Assembly (NCBI RefSeq): GCF_016904885.1
Contig: NZ_JADWYI010000001.1
Location: 3,782,001-3,846,000, forward strand
Length of the DNA stretch: 64,000 bases
Direction: 5' to 3'
Origin: Archangium primigenium
Lineage (GTDB): Bacteria > Myxococcota > Myxococcia > Myxococcales > Myxococcaceae
In this document: piece by piece, positions 63,022-64,000 of the stretch
How positions within the stretch are numbered: position 1 is the first letter of the stretch
Layout: each line of letters starts with the position of its first letter
Position numbers and translations under genes: made by a program
Notes under the pieces: generated by a model
What the model was told of the DNA's origin: nothing
Database searches by the model: none
Seen by the model: the letters and a program-made list of their open reading frames with translations, nothing else

Positions 63022-64000
63022 TCAGCTGTTCCAAATGGCCTCCACGCGGCGGCGCACGAGGGCGCGACCCTCGATGAAGCCGGGCAGGGCCCGCATGGGT
63101 CCGAGCACCGGGCAGAACTCGACCCAGTCCAGGTCGATGAGCGCCGTGTTCGCGGCCCGCTGGAAGTAGCCGAGGGCCGCGGGGGCATCGCCCGCCAGAC
63201 ACGCCATCTCCGCGACGAACTGGCAGGCCATGGAGACGAAGCGGGGGTTGTCGTGGGTCGAGAGGACGGCCCGCGCCGCGGCCGTGAACCGTGACGCGTC
63301 CAGTTCTCCGAGCACCACCTCGGCGTAGAGGTGGGCGAGCCGCGTCAGGAACTCATCGCCCAGGCGGAACTCCTCGCGGGCGCGGCGCGCCTCGGCCAGG
63401 TCCCCCGTCCACCCGGCGACCCGCACGCGCAGGAAGTCGACCACGGGGCGGTGGGATTGGGACGGGGCGAGCTGCCCGAGCGCCCACCGGTAGTCCTCCA
63501 TGCGGCCGAGCAGGGCGCTCGTGCGGGCCAGATCGATGAGCGCGCCGCCCATGTCGGGCGCCAGGGCATGGGCGAGGCGCAGGCGCTCGAGGCCCTCGGC
63601 CGAGTGGCCCGCCTCGCACTGGATGCTGCCGAGGTACTGCAGGGACAAGGCATGGAAGGGGGCGATGTCCAGGCTCATCCGGACATGGGTGACCGCCGAG
63701 CGCCAGTCGCCGTCCTGGGCCATGAGCATCGACCGGGCCAGGTGCGTCTCGGCGAACTCGGGCGCCTGCCGCAGCGCCCGCTCGACGCTCTCGCGCGCGA
63801 GCTGGCGCAGCTGCGGGCCGGTGTCCTCGCGGCTCGAGAAGCAGGCCCGGACGGTGGACAGGGCGTACAGGGCCACGGCGGGCAGGAAGGCGGGGGCCAG
63901 CTCCAGGCAGCGCACGAGCAGGGGACTCGCCCCGTCGCTCGCCGAGCGCCGCTCGCGGTGCAGGTGCTGGTTGGCCTGCCGGTAGAGCACCAGCACATCG
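63022..64000 (-). CDS. TPR-containing protein, N-terminus beyond window
   Basis: The frame is open from the right edge to a stop at 63022, giving at least 326 residues. The residue immediately before the first visible GTG is read through (Asp), so the real start lies outside. The visible part is helical with TPR-like repeats (HARSMLMAQDGDWRSAVTHV-like, FHALSLQYLGSIQCEAG, PAALGYFQRAA). It resembles the C-terminal half of myxobacterial transcriptional or kinase regulators with TPR sensors. The N-terminal domain cannot be known here. Confidence 0.6.
   Translation of the reverse strand, partial: DVLVLYRQANQHLHRERRSASDGASPLLVRCLELAPAFLPAVALYALSTVRACFSSREDTGPQLRQLARESVERALRQAPEFAETHLARSMLMAQDGDWRSAVTHVRMSLDIAPFHALSLQYLGSIQCEAGHSAEGLERLRLAHALAPDMGGALIDLARTSALLGRMEDYRWALGQLAPSQSHRPVVDFLRVRVAGWTGDLAEARRAREEFRLGDEFLTRLAHLYAEVVLGELDASRFTAAARAVLSTHDNPRFVSMACQFVAEMACLAGDAPAALGYFQRAANTALIDLDWVEFCPVLGPMRALPGFIEGRALVRRRVEAIWNS

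Noticed and set aside
63996-63998. An ATG at 63996-63998 as the start of the right-edge gene
   Set aside because: It is in another frame; the real frame (GTG at 63994-63996) reads through to the window edge, so the start lies outside.

Overview
The window is high-GC DNA (roughly 70 % by eye) with dense genes, frequent GTG starts and many overlapping stop/start codons. Eukaryote-type Ser/Thr kinases, hybrid two-component proteins, a chemosensory cluster, MYXO-CTERM-like C-terminal tails and many secreted lipoproteins point to a myxobacterium. The suborder Cystobacterineae (Archangium/Cystobacter/Melittangium-like) is an inference from gene content; no rRNA is present to confirm it. No insertion sequence, prophage, integrase or CRISPR array was seen, so this looks like ordinary chromosome.

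Layout. 1-3483 (-): a kinase/degenerate-cyclase/AAA-ATPase signalling protein cut by the left edge. 3640-9646 (-): an envelope operon of 5'-nucleotidase-type phosphoesterase, lipoprotein and outer-membrane barrel. 9767-14355 (+): Nudix hydrolase, OPA-family transporter, an unknown membrane protein and a HAD phosphatase. 14502-18275 (+): pyruvate dehydrogenase E1-alpha, E1-beta and E2. 18327-21922: small proteins and two response-regulator proteins. 22022-24280 (-): gltX, a small exported protein, tRNA-Gln and two identical tRNA-Glu genes ending in a strong terminator. 24395-27522 (+): a translationally coupled set with two secreted matrixin-like metalloproteases, then a HAD phosphatase. 27488-29461 (-): a Ser/Thr kinase fused to PEGA-like and TonB-C domains. 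29696-36823 (+): a Wsp-like chemosensory operon (CheW, CheR-TPR, MCP, CheY, CheW, CheA-REC). 36910-38562: a DedA protein and a degenerate histidine kinase.

38763-42223 (+): a heparinase-like polysaccharide enzyme and a nucleotide-sugar dehydrogenase behind a very good sigma-54 promoter. 42425-43882 (+): a Baeyer-Villiger-type flavin monooxygenase. 43991-44623 (+): a stand-alone ribosomal protein S4 gene lacking the zinc-ribbon cysteines, preceded by an AT-rich Fur/Zur-type operator. 44660-51468: a short-chain dehydrogenase, an exported TldD-like protease, a HAD phosphatase, an NlpC/P60 hydrolase, UvsE, a tiny Cys-rich lipoprotein and HflX. 51581-64000: mostly secreted or membrane proteins, including a GH43 enzyme with a crystallin-like tail, a TapT-like DTW protein, a large GH87-like glucanase, a lipoprotein with an 18-bp repeat tract, and a TPR protein cut by the right edge.

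The most interesting loci are the putative Zur/Fur-controlled zinc-independent rpsD, the kinase-PEGA-TonB fusion, the sigma-54-driven polysaccharide pair, the gltX/tRNA-Gln/tRNA-Glu locus, and the CheB-less chemosensory operon. No gap between genes exceeds about 300 bases except the tRNA segment.
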